A stretch of DNA of 25,546 nucleotides. It comes from JAFGED01 sp964551295 (lineage in GTDB: Bacteria; Chloroflexota; Anaerolineae; B4-G1). Each line of letters starts with the position of its first letter. Position 1 is the stretch's first letter. Under the pieces are notes generated by a model, which worked only from the letters and a program-made list of their open reading frames with translations, made no database searches and had not been told where the DNA came from. The translations under genes and the position numbers were made by a program. The stretch is from the NCBI GenBank assembly GCA_964551295.1, contig CAZKDJ010000042.1:1-25546 (forward strand). The letters run 5' to 3'. Shown one piece after another: positions 14,868 through 22,690 of the stretch.

Positions 14868-15737
14868 TTGAGTGATCTAGTTGAACATCTCATCGAGCTG
14901 ATTCGCCGGGCGTCGACCGACTTACCAGCCGACGTGAAGGCGGCGCTGCGAGTGGCGCAAGCAAGCGAGGAATCCGGGTCGGCCGCGGCAGGCGCGCTGG
15001 AATCCATCCTGGAGAACGTGACCCTGGCCCGTGCCAATTCTACCCCTGTATGTCAGGACACGGGTACACCCATTTTCTACATCTTCCATCCCCAGGGAAT
15101 GGGCACGCGCCATCTGCGGGCACAGATTGAGGCCGCCGTGGCCGAGGCCATGCGCTGTGCTTATCTGCGACCTAACGCCGTCGATCCTCTCACTGGCCGC
15201 AACAGCGGCAACAACCTGGGCGTGGGTTTTCCCTCGTTCTATTTCCGCGAATGGGAGGAGGATCTCCTGCGGGTCGATCTGTTGCTCAAGGGTGGCGGGA
15301 GCGAGAACGTGAGTGCGCAGTACAAATTGCCCCACTCCGGGCTGAAAGCCGGACGTGACCTGGAAGGTGTACGCAAAGCTGTGCTGGATGCAGTCTACCA
15401 GGCGCAGGGGAAGGGGTGCGCTCCTGGGATACTGGGCATCGCTATCGGCAGCGATCGCAGTTCGGGTTACGTGCATGCCAAGGAACAGCTCTTTCGCCCA
15501 CTGGGCGACGTCAACCCGGTGGAGGATCTGGCAGCATTGGAGAAGCGCCTGCTAGATGAGTGCAATCAGTTGGGGATCGGGCCGATGGGCTTTGGCGGCA
15601 AGACCACCGTCCTGGGGGTCAAGATGGGGGCATACCACCGTCACCCTGCTTGCTACTTTGTCAGCATTGCCTACATGTGCTGGGCCTGCCGCCGGGCAGG
15701 ATTGGAAGTACGAGACGGGGAGGTGGTGTTCAAATGA
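14868..15737 (+). CDS. class I fumarate hydratase / L-tartrate dehydratase, alpha subunit
   Basis: The catalytic iron-sulfur subunit of a two-subunit class I hydro-lyase that interconverts fumarate and malate, or dehydrates tartrate. It has 289 residues. Visible family motifs are TPVCQDTGTPIFYI, NSGNNLGVGFPS, GGGSEN, the KGCAPGILGIAIGSDR loop and MGFGGKTTVLGVKMG. Several cysteines (in VCQDTG, KGCAPG and near the C-terminus) are available to hold the 4Fe-4S cluster. The start is TTG at 14868 with GAGGAGG six bases upstream; no ATG fits. The stop overlaps the beta-subunit start by four bases (ATGA). Fumarase and tartrate dehydratase subunits cannot be separated by eye, so no symbol is given. 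Confidence 0.9.
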   Translation: MSDLVEHLIELIRRASTDLPADVKAALRVAQASEESGSAAAGALESILENVTLARANSTPVCQDTGTPIFYIFHPQGMGTRHLRAQIEAAVAEAMRCAYLRPNAVDPLTGRNSGNNLGVGFPSFYFREWEEDLLRVDLLLKGGGSENVSAQYKLPHSGLKAGRDLEGVRKAVLDAVYQAQGKGCAPGILGIAIGSDRSSGYVHAKEQLFRPLGDVNPVEDLAALEKRLLDECNQLGIGPMGFGGKTTVLGVKMGAYHRHPACYFVSIAYMCWACRRAGLEVRDGEVVFK

Positions 15738-16363
15738 GCATAGTCGATCTGAGCGTGCCTATCTCCGAGGACGATATCCGGGCGCTGCACGTGGGCGATA
15801 CGGTGCGTCTTTCGGGCGTGATGGTGACGGGGCGCGACGCGGCCCACAAGTACATGATAGAGACCTTCATCCATGCCTCCTCAGTCCCCGAGAGCGAGCG
15901 GCCGCTGTACGAGGAGTTGCGGCGATTGCTCAAGGGCGGTGCCATCTACCACTGCGGCCCGGTCGTCCGGCAAGATGAAGAGGGGCGGTGGCACTTTGTC
16001 GCCGCTGGGCCTACCACCTCCATTCGCGAAGAGGTCTACGAGCCGGAGGTTATCGCCCACTTCGGACTGCGCGGTGTTATCGGCAAGGGCGGGATGGGAG
16101 CCGGGACGCTGCGTGCCTGCCAGGAGCACGGCGCGGTCTATTTCCACGCCATCGGCGGGGCAGCCTCTCTCATCGCCGATGCCGTCAAGGAAGTGGTGAC
16201 GGTGTACAAGAAGGACGAGTTCGGCGTGCCGGAGGCTTTCTGGGTCATCCGCGTCGAGGGCTTTCCCATAGTTGTGACGATGGACTCCCATGGGCAGAGC
16301 ATCCACGATGAGGTGGAAGCGGCATCGGCTGCAGCCCTGCGGAGGCTGGTGGGCTTGGCATAG
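15734..16363 (+). CDS. class I fumarate hydratase / L-tartrate dehydratase, beta subunit
   Basis: The partner subunit of 209 residues. It begins MSIVDLSVPISEDDIRALHV and shows LSGVMVTGRDAAHKYM, the substrate-binding GPTTSIREE segment, VIGKGGMGAGTL and a C-terminal FPIVVTMDSHG. In single-chain class I fumarases the same region is the C-terminal domain. The ATGA overlap with the alpha gene indicates translational coupling and one-to-one synthesis. A longer open frame reaches back to 15560 but would run inside the alpha gene. No further gene follows for 168 bp. Confidence 0.9.
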   Translation: MSIVDLSVPISEDDIRALHVGDTVRLSGVMVTGRDAAHKYMIETFIHASSVPESERPLYEELRRLLKGGAIYHCGPVVRQDEEGRWHFVAAGPTTSIREEVYEPEVIAHFGLRGVIGKGGMGAGTLRACQEHGAVYFHAIGGAASLIADAVKEVVTVYKKDEFGVPEAFWVIRVEGFPIVVTMDSHGQSIHDEVEAASAAALRRLVGLA

Positions 16364-16531
16364 AGCCTCCAACTTTTGCCGTGAGTTATGGACACGTGCG
16401 ATCTCTGTTTGGCGTGAAACCGTGCACGACGCCAACTCGGTAGGTCGAAGAGGCGAGTAGATCATGCGACAGTCGGTGTCTCTGCGTTCCCCCTGCGAGC
16501 GTCTTGGTCTTTCCCCTGTGGGACACGATTC

Positions 16532-16867
16532 ATGCGTGGCTCGTCTTCTTCTGCAACCGAAAGAAGCGCCGGGCTAGCTGCAATCTGCTGGCTTGCCAGG
16601 GCGTCAGGCCGGGTGCCCCCTAATACTACTCACGCCTACTCATCAAAGCTTGACAACGGGCGCTTCGGCTGGGGATGGTCGGTGGAGGATCTGGAGGAAT
16701 ACAAGAAGACGGTGCTGCGGATGGAACTAGAGTTCAACGAGAAGACCGGCCACACACCGGCAGATGCCAGGATGCCGGAATATATGACCAGAGAACCGCT
16801 TCCGCCTCACAATACGGTTTTTGACGTGCCAGACGCAGAGTTAGACGCGGTATTCTCGGCTCTTTAG
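16532..16867 (+). pseudogene. C-terminal remnant of an aldehyde:ferredoxin oxidoreductase
   Basis: Only the last ~70 residues, from WGWSVEDLEEYKK to the stop, look like a real protein. They match the C-terminus of tungsten-dependent aldehyde:ferredoxin oxidoreductases, with the segment LEFNEKTGHTPADARMPEYM followed by EPLPPHNTVFDVP. The N-terminal ~45 residues of the open frame are unrelated and serine/alanine rich. The whole catalytic and cofactor-binding part (about 600 residues in the family) is missing, including the pterin-binding domain and the Fe-S cysteines. It is almost certainly non-functional. Homology begins near 16650, so the deletion junction is about there. The neighbouring MoaD-like gene is the usual partner of such oxidoreductases. 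Confidence 0.75.
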
Positions 16868-16874
16868 CAACAAT

Positions 16875-17090
16875 ATGGTAGAGGTTCGCATTTTCGGCAC
16901 TTCTCAGAAACCAAGCCTGCAATTGGACCTTGGGGAATGCGAGGTCAGTGTGGCGGATCTGCTTACGCGTCTCGACATAGACCCCGCGGTGGTTTGGATC
17001 GTGACTGTGGATGGGCGGCAGAGTGATTTTGACCAACTCGTGCCCGCGAGTTGCCGTGTGTGTATCTTCCCGCCCATGTCTGGAGGCTAA
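16875..17090 (+). CDS. MoaD/ThiS-like small sulfur-carrier protein
   Basis: A 71-residue ubiquitin-fold protein ending in PPMSGG. The terminal Gly-Gly is the site that is adenylated and thiocarboxylated in MoaD and ThiS proteins, which supply sulfur for molybdopterin or tungstopterin and for thiazole. Such genes often follow aldehyde:ferredoxin oxidoreductase genes and serve their pterin cofactor. It begins seven bases after the oxidoreductase remnant's stop. No strong ribosome binding site is visible, consistent with former coupling to the upstream gene. It appears intact although its partner is deleted, so it may be orphaned or may serve another pathway. Confidence 0.75.
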   Translation: MVEVRIFGTSQKPSLQLDLGECEVSVADLLTRLDIDPAVVWIVTVDGRQSDFDQLVPASCRVCIFPPMSGG

Positions 17091-17170
17091 AGCTCTGGCC
17101 TCCAGAGAGACTCTGGAACGTCCCCCCACCTCCCAAGTTATTGAGATGATACAATCAAACGGAGGAAACA

Positions 17171-18277
17171 ATGCCAAAGGAAACTGGAGTGCGAGTGTGG
17201 GCAGAACCGCTAAAGGCGTTCTGCGTACGGGTGTTTGAAAAGCTGGATGTTCCGGAGAAGGATGGGCGCATCGCGGCCGAAGTGCTGGTGACGGCTGACC
17301 TGCGCGGGATCGACAGTCACGGCGCGGCTCGCCTGCGGCGATACGTCGACGGCCTGCGGGATGGCATGATGGTTGTTCGGCCTCAAGAGAAGATGGTGTT
17401 AGAGACGCCCACCACTGCGGTTATTGACGCTGGAGCCGGATTGGGGCACCCGGTCTCCCGCCGGGCGATGGAAAAGGCTATCCAGAAGGCAAAAGAATAC
17501 GGATCCGGCTTTGTCACAGTGCGCAATTCCAACCACTACGGCATCGCCGGCTACTATGCGATGATGGCTCTGGAGCACGATTACATCGGCATGTCGATGA
17601 CCAATGCCAGTGTGTTGGTGGTGCCGACCTTTGGACGGAACGCGGCGTTGGGCACCAATCCCATCGCCGTGGCGGTTCCTGCAGATCGAGAGCGGCCATT
17701 TGTTCTGGACATGGCCACCAGCACCGTGCCGCGCGGCAAACTGGAGGTGTACAACCGGCTGGAGAAGTCTCTCCCCCTGGGCTTGGCCACCGACGAGACT
17801 GGCACGCCGACGACCGACGCCAAGCGGGTGTTGGAGAACTCGAAGCAGCGGGCCGGCGGGGGGCTCCTGCCGCTGGGAGGAGCCGGCGAGCTCCTATCTG
17901 GGCACAAGGGGTATGGCCTGGCGCTGTGGGTGGATATCTTTTGCGGGGTTCTCGCCGGCGCGGCCTACGCCGACCTGGTCTACCCGCGAACCTCGGATGG
18001 GAAACACCTTCCCTCCCGGATCGGTCACTTTTTCGGCGCGTGGCGCGTGGATGCGTTCCGGCCTGTGGATGAATTCAAGGCGGCGATGGACGATCTGCAG
18101 CGGCGGCTGAAGGATACGCCCAAGGCAAAGGGCGAGACCCGCATCTATATCCACGGGGAGAAAGAGTACGAGGAAGTGGAGCGACGCACTCGCGAGGGTA
18201 TCCCCCTTAACCCCAAGGTGGCGGCCGATCTGCGCGCTGTTGCGGCAGAGTTGGGGGTAGAGTACGATCTGGAATAG
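17171..18277 (+). CDS. Ldh2-family malate/L-lactate dehydrogenase
   Basis: An NAD(P)-dependent 2-hydroxyacid dehydrogenase of the Ldh2/MDH2 (YlbC/ComC) family, 368 residues. Family members oxidise malate, lactate, sulfolactate or ureidoglycolate. Visible motifs are TADLRGIDSHGAARL near the N-terminus, VRNSNHYGIAGYYA in the catalytic core, GTNPIAVAVPA and FVLDMATSTVPRGKLEVYNR around the cofactor site, and HKGYGLALWVDIFCG toward the C-terminus. The start ATG has GGAGG at good spacing. It sits between the fumarase/oxidoreductase block and a LarA-type racemase. Malate is the attractive substrate because fumarase is nearby, but lactate cannot be excluded. Confidence 0.92.
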   Translation: MPKETGVRVWAEPLKAFCVRVFEKLDVPEKDGRIAAEVLVTADLRGIDSHGAARLRRYVDGLRDGMMVVRPQEKMVLETPTTAVIDAGAGLGHPVSRRAMEKAIQKAKEYGSGFVTVRNSNHYGIAGYYAMMALEHDYIGMSMTNASVLVVPTFGRNAALGTNPIAVAVPADRERPFVLDMATSTVPRGKLEVYNRLEKSLPLGLATDETGTPTTDAKRVLENSKQRAGGGLLPLGGAGELLSGHKGYGLALWVDIFCGVLAGAAYADLVYPRTSDGKHLPSRIGHFFGAWRVDAFRPVDEFKAAMDDLQRRLKDTPKAKGETRIYIHGEKEYEEVERRTREGIPLNPKVAADLRAVAAELGVEYDLE

Positions 18278-18337
18278 TCTGGAGGCGTTGGTCTCAAGAT
18301 TTAGACTTGGGCGAGTGGTAGCCCAAAATCTGGATGG

Positions 18338-19743
18338 ATGAAGGTCAAGACGATGAAGGATAGAGCCAATCAATACAAAGTACCATACGGCAAGGCCGAT
18401 ATAGAGTTCGAACTCCCGCCGGGCATGCGTGGCACGGTGGTCGTATCTAGGCCGGCGGAGCCGCTGGCTGATGTGGAGAGGGCGGTCGCTGAGGCGCTGG
18501 CCAATCCCGTCGGCTCGCCGCCGCTGCGGGAGATGGCGGGACAGGGCGACGCCGCTTCGCTTACGGCCTGCATCGTCTTCACCGACATCACCCGCTCCAG
18601 CCCCGATCAACTGCTGGTGTCGGGGTATCTTCTCAATAAGTAGGGGAAGATGGGGGAGCTGGAGGCAGCGGGGGTGCGCGACGAGAACATCACGCTCCTG
18701 TGTGGCATCGGCATGCACCGGCCTTCTACCTACGAGGAGAAGGTGGCCAAGTTGGGGCAGGCGATAGTGGACCGCTACCGTGTGATCGACAACGAACCGC
18801 AGAACCCCGATGCGCTGGTGGACCTGGGAGTGACCCCCGGCGGTGTGCCGGTCTCGGCCCACCGGGCGGCGGTGGAGGCAGATCTGCTGATTGCCACCGG
18901 ACTGGTGGAGCCTCACCAGTATGCCGGCTACTCCGGCGGGCGCAAGACACTGGCGGTGGGGGCGGCGGGCGAACCGCTCATCGCCCACACCCACGGCCCG
19001 GCCTTCGTGGATCATCCCGGCACCCGCCTGGGCCGCATCGAGGGCAACCCCCTCCACGAAGCGATCACCGAGGCGGCCCGCCGCGCGGGTCTCCGATTCA
19101 TCGTCAACGTGGTGCTGGACGACGAGAAGCGGATCGTCTGCGTGAAGGCGGGCGAGCCGGAGGCCGCCTTCGAGGAACTGGTCGCCTTCGCCCGCTCTAC
19201 CTACGAGGTGCCCATTCCCCATCAGTACGACGTCGTCATCGGCGGGGTAGGCTTTCCCAAGGACGCCAATCTCTACCAGGCCAGTCGGGCGCCCTCCTAT
19301 CTCTTCTTCGCGCCTACCTGTGTGGTGCGGCCGGGTGGTTTCCTGATCATCCCGGCCCGCTGCGAGGAGGGCGCGGGCGATGGGGTAGGGGAAAAGCGGT
19401 TCCTGGCTGCCATGCGTGACGCCCCCGACGTGCAGTACATTCTGGACGACGCTCGGCAGAACGGGTATCCGCCCGGCCAACAGCGTGCCTTTGTGATGGC
19501 AAGGTGCTGGAGGGCGCACGGGTGGTCATCGTGGGTAGCGAGTGCCCGGACGTGGTAGAGGCCTGCAAGATGACGCCCGCGGCGACGATGGACGAGGCGC
19601 TGGCGCTGGCTGCTGGCGAGTTGGGAGATGAGGCGGATAAACAGCATCCGGCGGATAAACAGCATGAGGCGGATAAACAGCATCCGTTGGACGTGCTCAT
19701 CGTGCCCCACGCCATGTTGACGCTGCCGGTGGTTGGCGGATAA
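18338..19743 (+). pseudogene. LarA-type nickel-dependent 2-hydroxyacid racemase, interrupted
   Basis: A member of the LarA (DUF2088) family, which racemises lactate, malate or related 2-hydroxyacids with a nickel-pincer nucleotide. The reading is broken twice. An in-frame TAG lies at 18641-18643, near a seven-residue excess relative to what I expect between LLVSG and GELEAAGV. Near 19499 a -1 shift (GCAAGG where GCAAAGG would be in frame) moves the C-terminal 80 residues to another frame. Conserved parts are present: the N-terminal PYGKADIEFELPPG, FTDITRSSPDQLL, GIGMHRP, EPHQYAGYSGGRKT with the His and the Lys that tethers the cofactor in LarA, IAHTHGPAFVDHPG, and the C-terminal GSECPDVVEACKMTPAATM. 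An 18-bp repeat is inserted near the end. No larB, larC or larE cofactor genes are in the window. Confidence 0.85.
19630..19683 (+). repeat. three tandem 18-bp units inside the LarA-like gene
   Basis: Units start at 19630, 19648 and 19666 and share the 15-bp core GCGGATAAACAGCAT exactly. The first three bases alternate GAG / CCG / GAG, and a fourth CCG follows. Each unit codes for six residues (E/P-A-D-K-Q-H), so the array keeps frame. It lies between GELGD and LDVLIVPHAMLTLP, where I expect a short variable loop in LarA proteins. Confidence 0.85.
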
Positions 19744-19752
19744 GCCGACAGT

Positions 19753-19801
19753 CGGTAGATTGGTCGACCGGGGTGTTGGCTTATTCCCTCCCAATCTGCC
19801 G
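19753..19801 (+). other. hairpin between the LarA-like gene and glcF
   Basis: CGGTAGATTGG (19753-19763) pairs with CCAATCTGCCG (19791-19801) with one wobble pair, across a 27-nt loop. No T-run follows, so a terminator is unlikely. It may mark an intra-operon processing or stability site. Confidence 0.3.
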
Positions 19802-19845
19802 ATACGCCACTTGCCTTTCCCGATTTACCGAACCTGGAGAGAAGT

Positions 19846-21021
19846 ATGCCCGCTAATGAATCCAACGTAGAATCAATGCGACCCGTCGAGGAAGAGACGC
19901 TTCACTGTGTCCGCTGCGGCCTGTGCCTGGCTGCCTGCCCCGGCTATCGTGAGAGCCTGAACGAAACCGATTCACCCCGCGCCCGTATCGCCCTGGTACG
20001 GGCACTCAAGGAGGGGCTGCTGGAGGAGCCCACCGATGGATTCTCGAACGCCTTCTTCCGCTGCCTGCTTTGTGGCGCTTGCACGTTTGCCTGTCCCAGT
20101 GGGGTAGCGGTGGACCGTATTTTGGAGCTGACCCGTGGCGAGTTGGCCAGCTTGGATCTCCTACCCCCGGCCCTCGCCGACCTGGACGCTCGGATTGCCC
20201 AGTATCGCAACGTCTCGACCGAGGAGAACGAGGGGCGGCTGATCTGGGCCGACAATCTCCCCACTCCTCCCTCCGGCCTGGGCAAAGAGCGAGCGGAGAT
20301 TGCTTATTTCGTCGGCTGCGTCAGCTCCTTTTTCCCGCGTAGCTACAAGGTGCCCCAGGCCTTGGTGCAGATATTCGACCGTGCCGGTGTGGATTACGCG
20401 CTGCTGGGCGGAGCCGAGTGGTGCTGTGGGTACCCGATGTTCATCAACGGTGAGCTGGAGCGTGCCCGCGATCTGATGCAGCACAACGTCGAGGCGGTGC
20501 GGGCGATGGGGGCCAAAAAGGTCGTGATGACTTGCCCGTCCTGTTTCCATTTCTGGAAACACGCTTACCCCACCGCATTGGGGGTTGAGAACTTGGGGGT
20601 GGAGGTGCAGCACGCCACCGAGTTCCTGGCCGATCTGTTGGAGGCAGGTAGTTTAAAGTTGCGCGAGCTAGAGGAGACCGTGACGTACCACGACCCGTGC
20701 GACTTGGGTCGCAAGGGCGGCGTGACCGAGGCCCCGCGGCGCATCCTGGCCCAGATTCCTGGGCTGCGCCTGGTCGAGATGGCCGAGAATCGCGATAGCT
20801 CACACTGCTGCGGGGGCGGCGGCAATCTGGAGAGCTTTGCGCCGGAGATGGGCCGGGCCGTGGCGCGCAACCGCATCCGCCAAGCCGCCGACGTGGGCGC
20901 TGGCACCCTCGTCTCGGCCTGCCAACAATGTGAGCGGACGCTCGCCAATGCTGCCCGCGCCGAGAAGCTGCGCATGCGCGTGAAGGACATCACCGAGGTG
21001 GTGCTGGAGGCGATGGAGTAG
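19846..21021 (+). CDS. GlcF-like iron-sulfur subunit of a 2-hydroxyacid oxidase
   Basis: The electron-transfer subunit of a glycolate/D-lactate-type oxidase, 391 residues. The N-terminal ferredoxin domain has two 4Fe-4S motifs, CVRCGLCLAACPGY and CLLCGACTFACPSG. Two cysteine-rich CCG domains follow, with GGAEWCCGYP and CPSCF in the first and HDPCDLGRKGG and SSHCCGGGGN in the second; such domains bind Fe-S cofactors in GlcF, LutA and HdrB/D proteins. There are no membrane helices. The start ATG has GGAGAGAAG upstream. The GlcD-like flavoprotein gene follows after 62 bp. The pair should move electrons from a 2-hydroxyacid, through FAD and Fe-S clusters, to quinone or another acceptor. Confidence 0.92.
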   Translation: MPANESNVESMRPVEEETLHCVRCGLCLAACPGYRESLNETDSPRARIALVRALKEGLLEEPTDGFSNAFFRCLLCGACTFACPSGVAVDRILELTRGELASLDLLPPALADLDARIAQYRNVSTEENEGRLIWADNLPTPPSGLGKERAEIAYFVGCVSSFFPRSYKVPQALVQIFDRAGVDYALLGGAEWCCGYPMFINGELERARDLMQHNVEAVRAMGAKKVVMTCPSCFHFWKHAYPTALGVENLGVEVQHATEFLADLLEAGSLKLRELEETVTYHDPCDLGRKGGVTEAPRRILAQIPGLRLVEMAENRDSSHCCGGGGNLESFAPEMGRAVARNRIRQAADVGAGTLVSACQQCERTLANAARAEKLRMRVKDITEVVLEAME

Positions 21022-21083
21022 GGGGCAGGGCTCGGCGTTGCGGGTCGTATGGACCTGAAATCTGAAACTCGGAACTGGAGACA

Positions 21084-22463
21084 ATGACAGACATAGTCGC
21101 AGAACTGCGAGAGGCGATCGGTGCTGAAAAGGTGCTTTCTTCCCCGGTCGATCTGATCGCCTATTCCTTTGACAGCACCTTCGAACAGCACATGTCGGAC
21201 GCGGTCGTGTTGCCGGAGACAAACGAAGACGTAGTGGCGGTGGTCAGGGTGGCCTCCCGACTTGAGGTACCCATTGTGCCTCGGGGCATGTCGAGCGGGC
21301 TGGCCGGGGGGGCTATTCCCCTCAGTGGCGGCGTCGTGGTATCGCTGGCCCGCATGAAGCGCGTCCTGGAGATCGACGAGGAGAACATGATAGTCACCGT
21401 CCAGGCCGGCATGGTCACCGCCGATCTGCAGGCGGAGGTGGAGAAGCTTGGCCTGTTCTACCCGCCCGATCCCTCCAGCAATCGCCAGTCCACCATCGGC
21501 GGCGACATCGCCTGCGATGCCGGCGGGCCGCGCTGTCTCAAGTACGGCGTCACCGGCGATTACGTGATGGGACTCACCGTCGTCCTGCCCGATGGGCGGG
21601 TACTGGTGACCGGCGGCAAGACGATCAAGAATGTCGTCGGCTACGACTTGACCTCTCTATTCGTCGGGTCGGAGGGGACGCTGGGGATCATCACCCAGGC
21701 GCTACTGCGGCTGGTGGCCAAGCCTCAATCCGTGCGCACCGCTCTGGCCGAGTTTCCGTCGCTCGACGATGCCTCCCGCACCGTCAACGCCATTCTCTCC
21801 GCCGGCATCGTCCCGGCGACGCTGGAGTTGATGGACAAGACGGCCACCGCCTGTATCGAGCAGGCGATGCACCTGGGGCTGCCGCTCGACGTGGAGGCGA
21901 TGCTGATCATCGAGACCGACGGCTCGGACGAGGAGAGGGTGGTGTGCGAGATTGAGGCGGCGGCGCGCATTTGCCGGGAGAATGGCGCCCGCGAGGTGAA
22001 GGTGGCGCGCGACGAGGCAGAACGCATCACCTTGTGGAAGGCGCGCCGTTCAGTCTCGCCATCGCTGGCGCGCAAGGCGCCCAACAAACTGGGCGAGGAC
22101 ATCACCGTGCCGCGCAGCGCCATTCCGGAGGCGATTCGTCGTATCAAGGCCATCAGCGCCAAGTACGGCTTGCCCATCGTCGTTTTTGGCCACGCCGGTG
22201 ATGGCAACCTGCATCCCAACATTCTCTTCGACTGGCGCGATCCTAAACAATGGGAAAAAGTGCAGCAGATCGTGAGCGAGGTTTTCAAGGTGGCGCTGGA
22301 CCTGGGAGGCACCTTGAGTGGCGAACACGGTGTCGGCACCTTCAAATTGCCCTACATGGAGCAGGCGCTGGGGCCGACGTCCATCGATGTCCAGCGGCGC
22401 ATCAAGCGGGCGCTCGATCCGCAGAACATTCTGAATCCAGGAAAGGTGTTGCCCGATATCTGA
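21084..22463 (+). CDS. GlcD-like FAD-dependent 2-hydroxyacid dehydrogenase
   Basis: The flavoprotein subunit partnering the GlcF-like protein, 459 residues. It oxidises glycolate, D-lactate or a similar 2-hydroxyacid to the 2-oxoacid. The N-terminal FAD-binding PCMH domain shows VPIVPRGMSSGLAGGAIPLS, DPSSNRQSTIGGDIACDAGG, NVVGYDLTSLFVGSEGTLG, and the C-terminal FAD-oxidase domain shows FGHAGDGNLHPNI and LSGEHGVGTFKLPYM, where family metal-ligand and catalytic histidines lie. GGAG precedes the ATG at 21084. With the LarA-like racemase upstream, the natural substrate could be D-lactate or D-malate; the sequence does not decide. Confidence 0.93.
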   Translation: MTDIVAELREAIGAEKVLSSPVDLIAYSFDSTFEQHMSDAVVLPETNEDVVAVVRVASRLEVPIVPRGMSSGLAGGAIPLSGGVVVSLARMKRVLEIDEENMIVTVQAGMVTADLQAEVEKLGLFYPPDPSSNRQSTIGGDIACDAGGPRCLKYGVTGDYVMGLTVVLPDGRVLVTGGKTIKNVVGYDLTSLFVGSEGTLGIITQALLRLVAKPQSVRTALAEFPSLDDASRTVNAILSAGIVPATLELMDKTATACIEQAMHLGLPLDVEAMLIIETDGSDEERVVCEIEAAARICRENGAREVKVARDEAERITLWKARRSVSPSLARKAPNKLGEDITVPRSAIPEAIRRIKAISAKYGLPIVVFGHAGDGNLHPNILFDWRDPKQWEKVQQIVSEVFKVALDLGGTLSGEHGVGTFKLPYMEQALGPTSIDVQRRIKRALDPQNILNPGKVLPDI

Positions 22464-22593
22464 GTAGTGGCTGTTGTGGGCAGTGAGGCGGAGACGAAAG
22501 AGTTCCTGAGACGCGGAGAACTGGAGCTGCGTCGCTCCCTAGGATTAGTAGTTGCATCTACACTGTTGACGTGAAGGCTGAATGGTAGTGGAT

Positions 22594-22626
22594 ATTCCCG
22601 ACAGGTTTGCCGGGCCTGTCGGGAAT
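22594..22626. repeat. perfect 12-bp inverted repeat downstream of glcD
   Basis: ATTCCCGACAGG (22594-22605) and CCTGTCGGGAAT (22615-22626) flank a 9-nt loop. It lies 130 bp past the GlcD stop. No T-run follows on the plus strand. It could be a weak terminator, a REP-type palindrome or a protein site. It argues that the open frame beginning at 22607 is not coding at its start. Confidence 0.5.
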
Positions 22627-22690
22627 CCGTTTGAAGGCGGCAGGCACAGTTGTCAGATGGCGTCTGGTCCTATGCCGCCTGGTGGAGGAG

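Noticed and set aside
18641..18643. Amber codon read as pyrrolysine or another recoded residue
   Set aside because: Known LarA proteins need no such residue here, the site is not an active-site position, there is no Pyl machinery in view, and the same gene also has a frameshift. Decay or error is simpler.
17894..19519. 541-residue minus-strand open frame opposite the Ldh2 and LarA genes
   Set aside because: It is a GC-driven shadow; the plus strand carries conserved family motifs throughout and this frame carries none.
19630..19683. CRISPR array
   Set aside because: The units are contiguous 18-bp repeats without spacers and keep a coding frame.
22607..22690. Use of the TTG at 22607 as start of the dehalogenase-like ORF
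   Set aside because: The first codons lie in a perfect inverted repeat and show no similarity to the family; recognisable sequence begins only after 22691.
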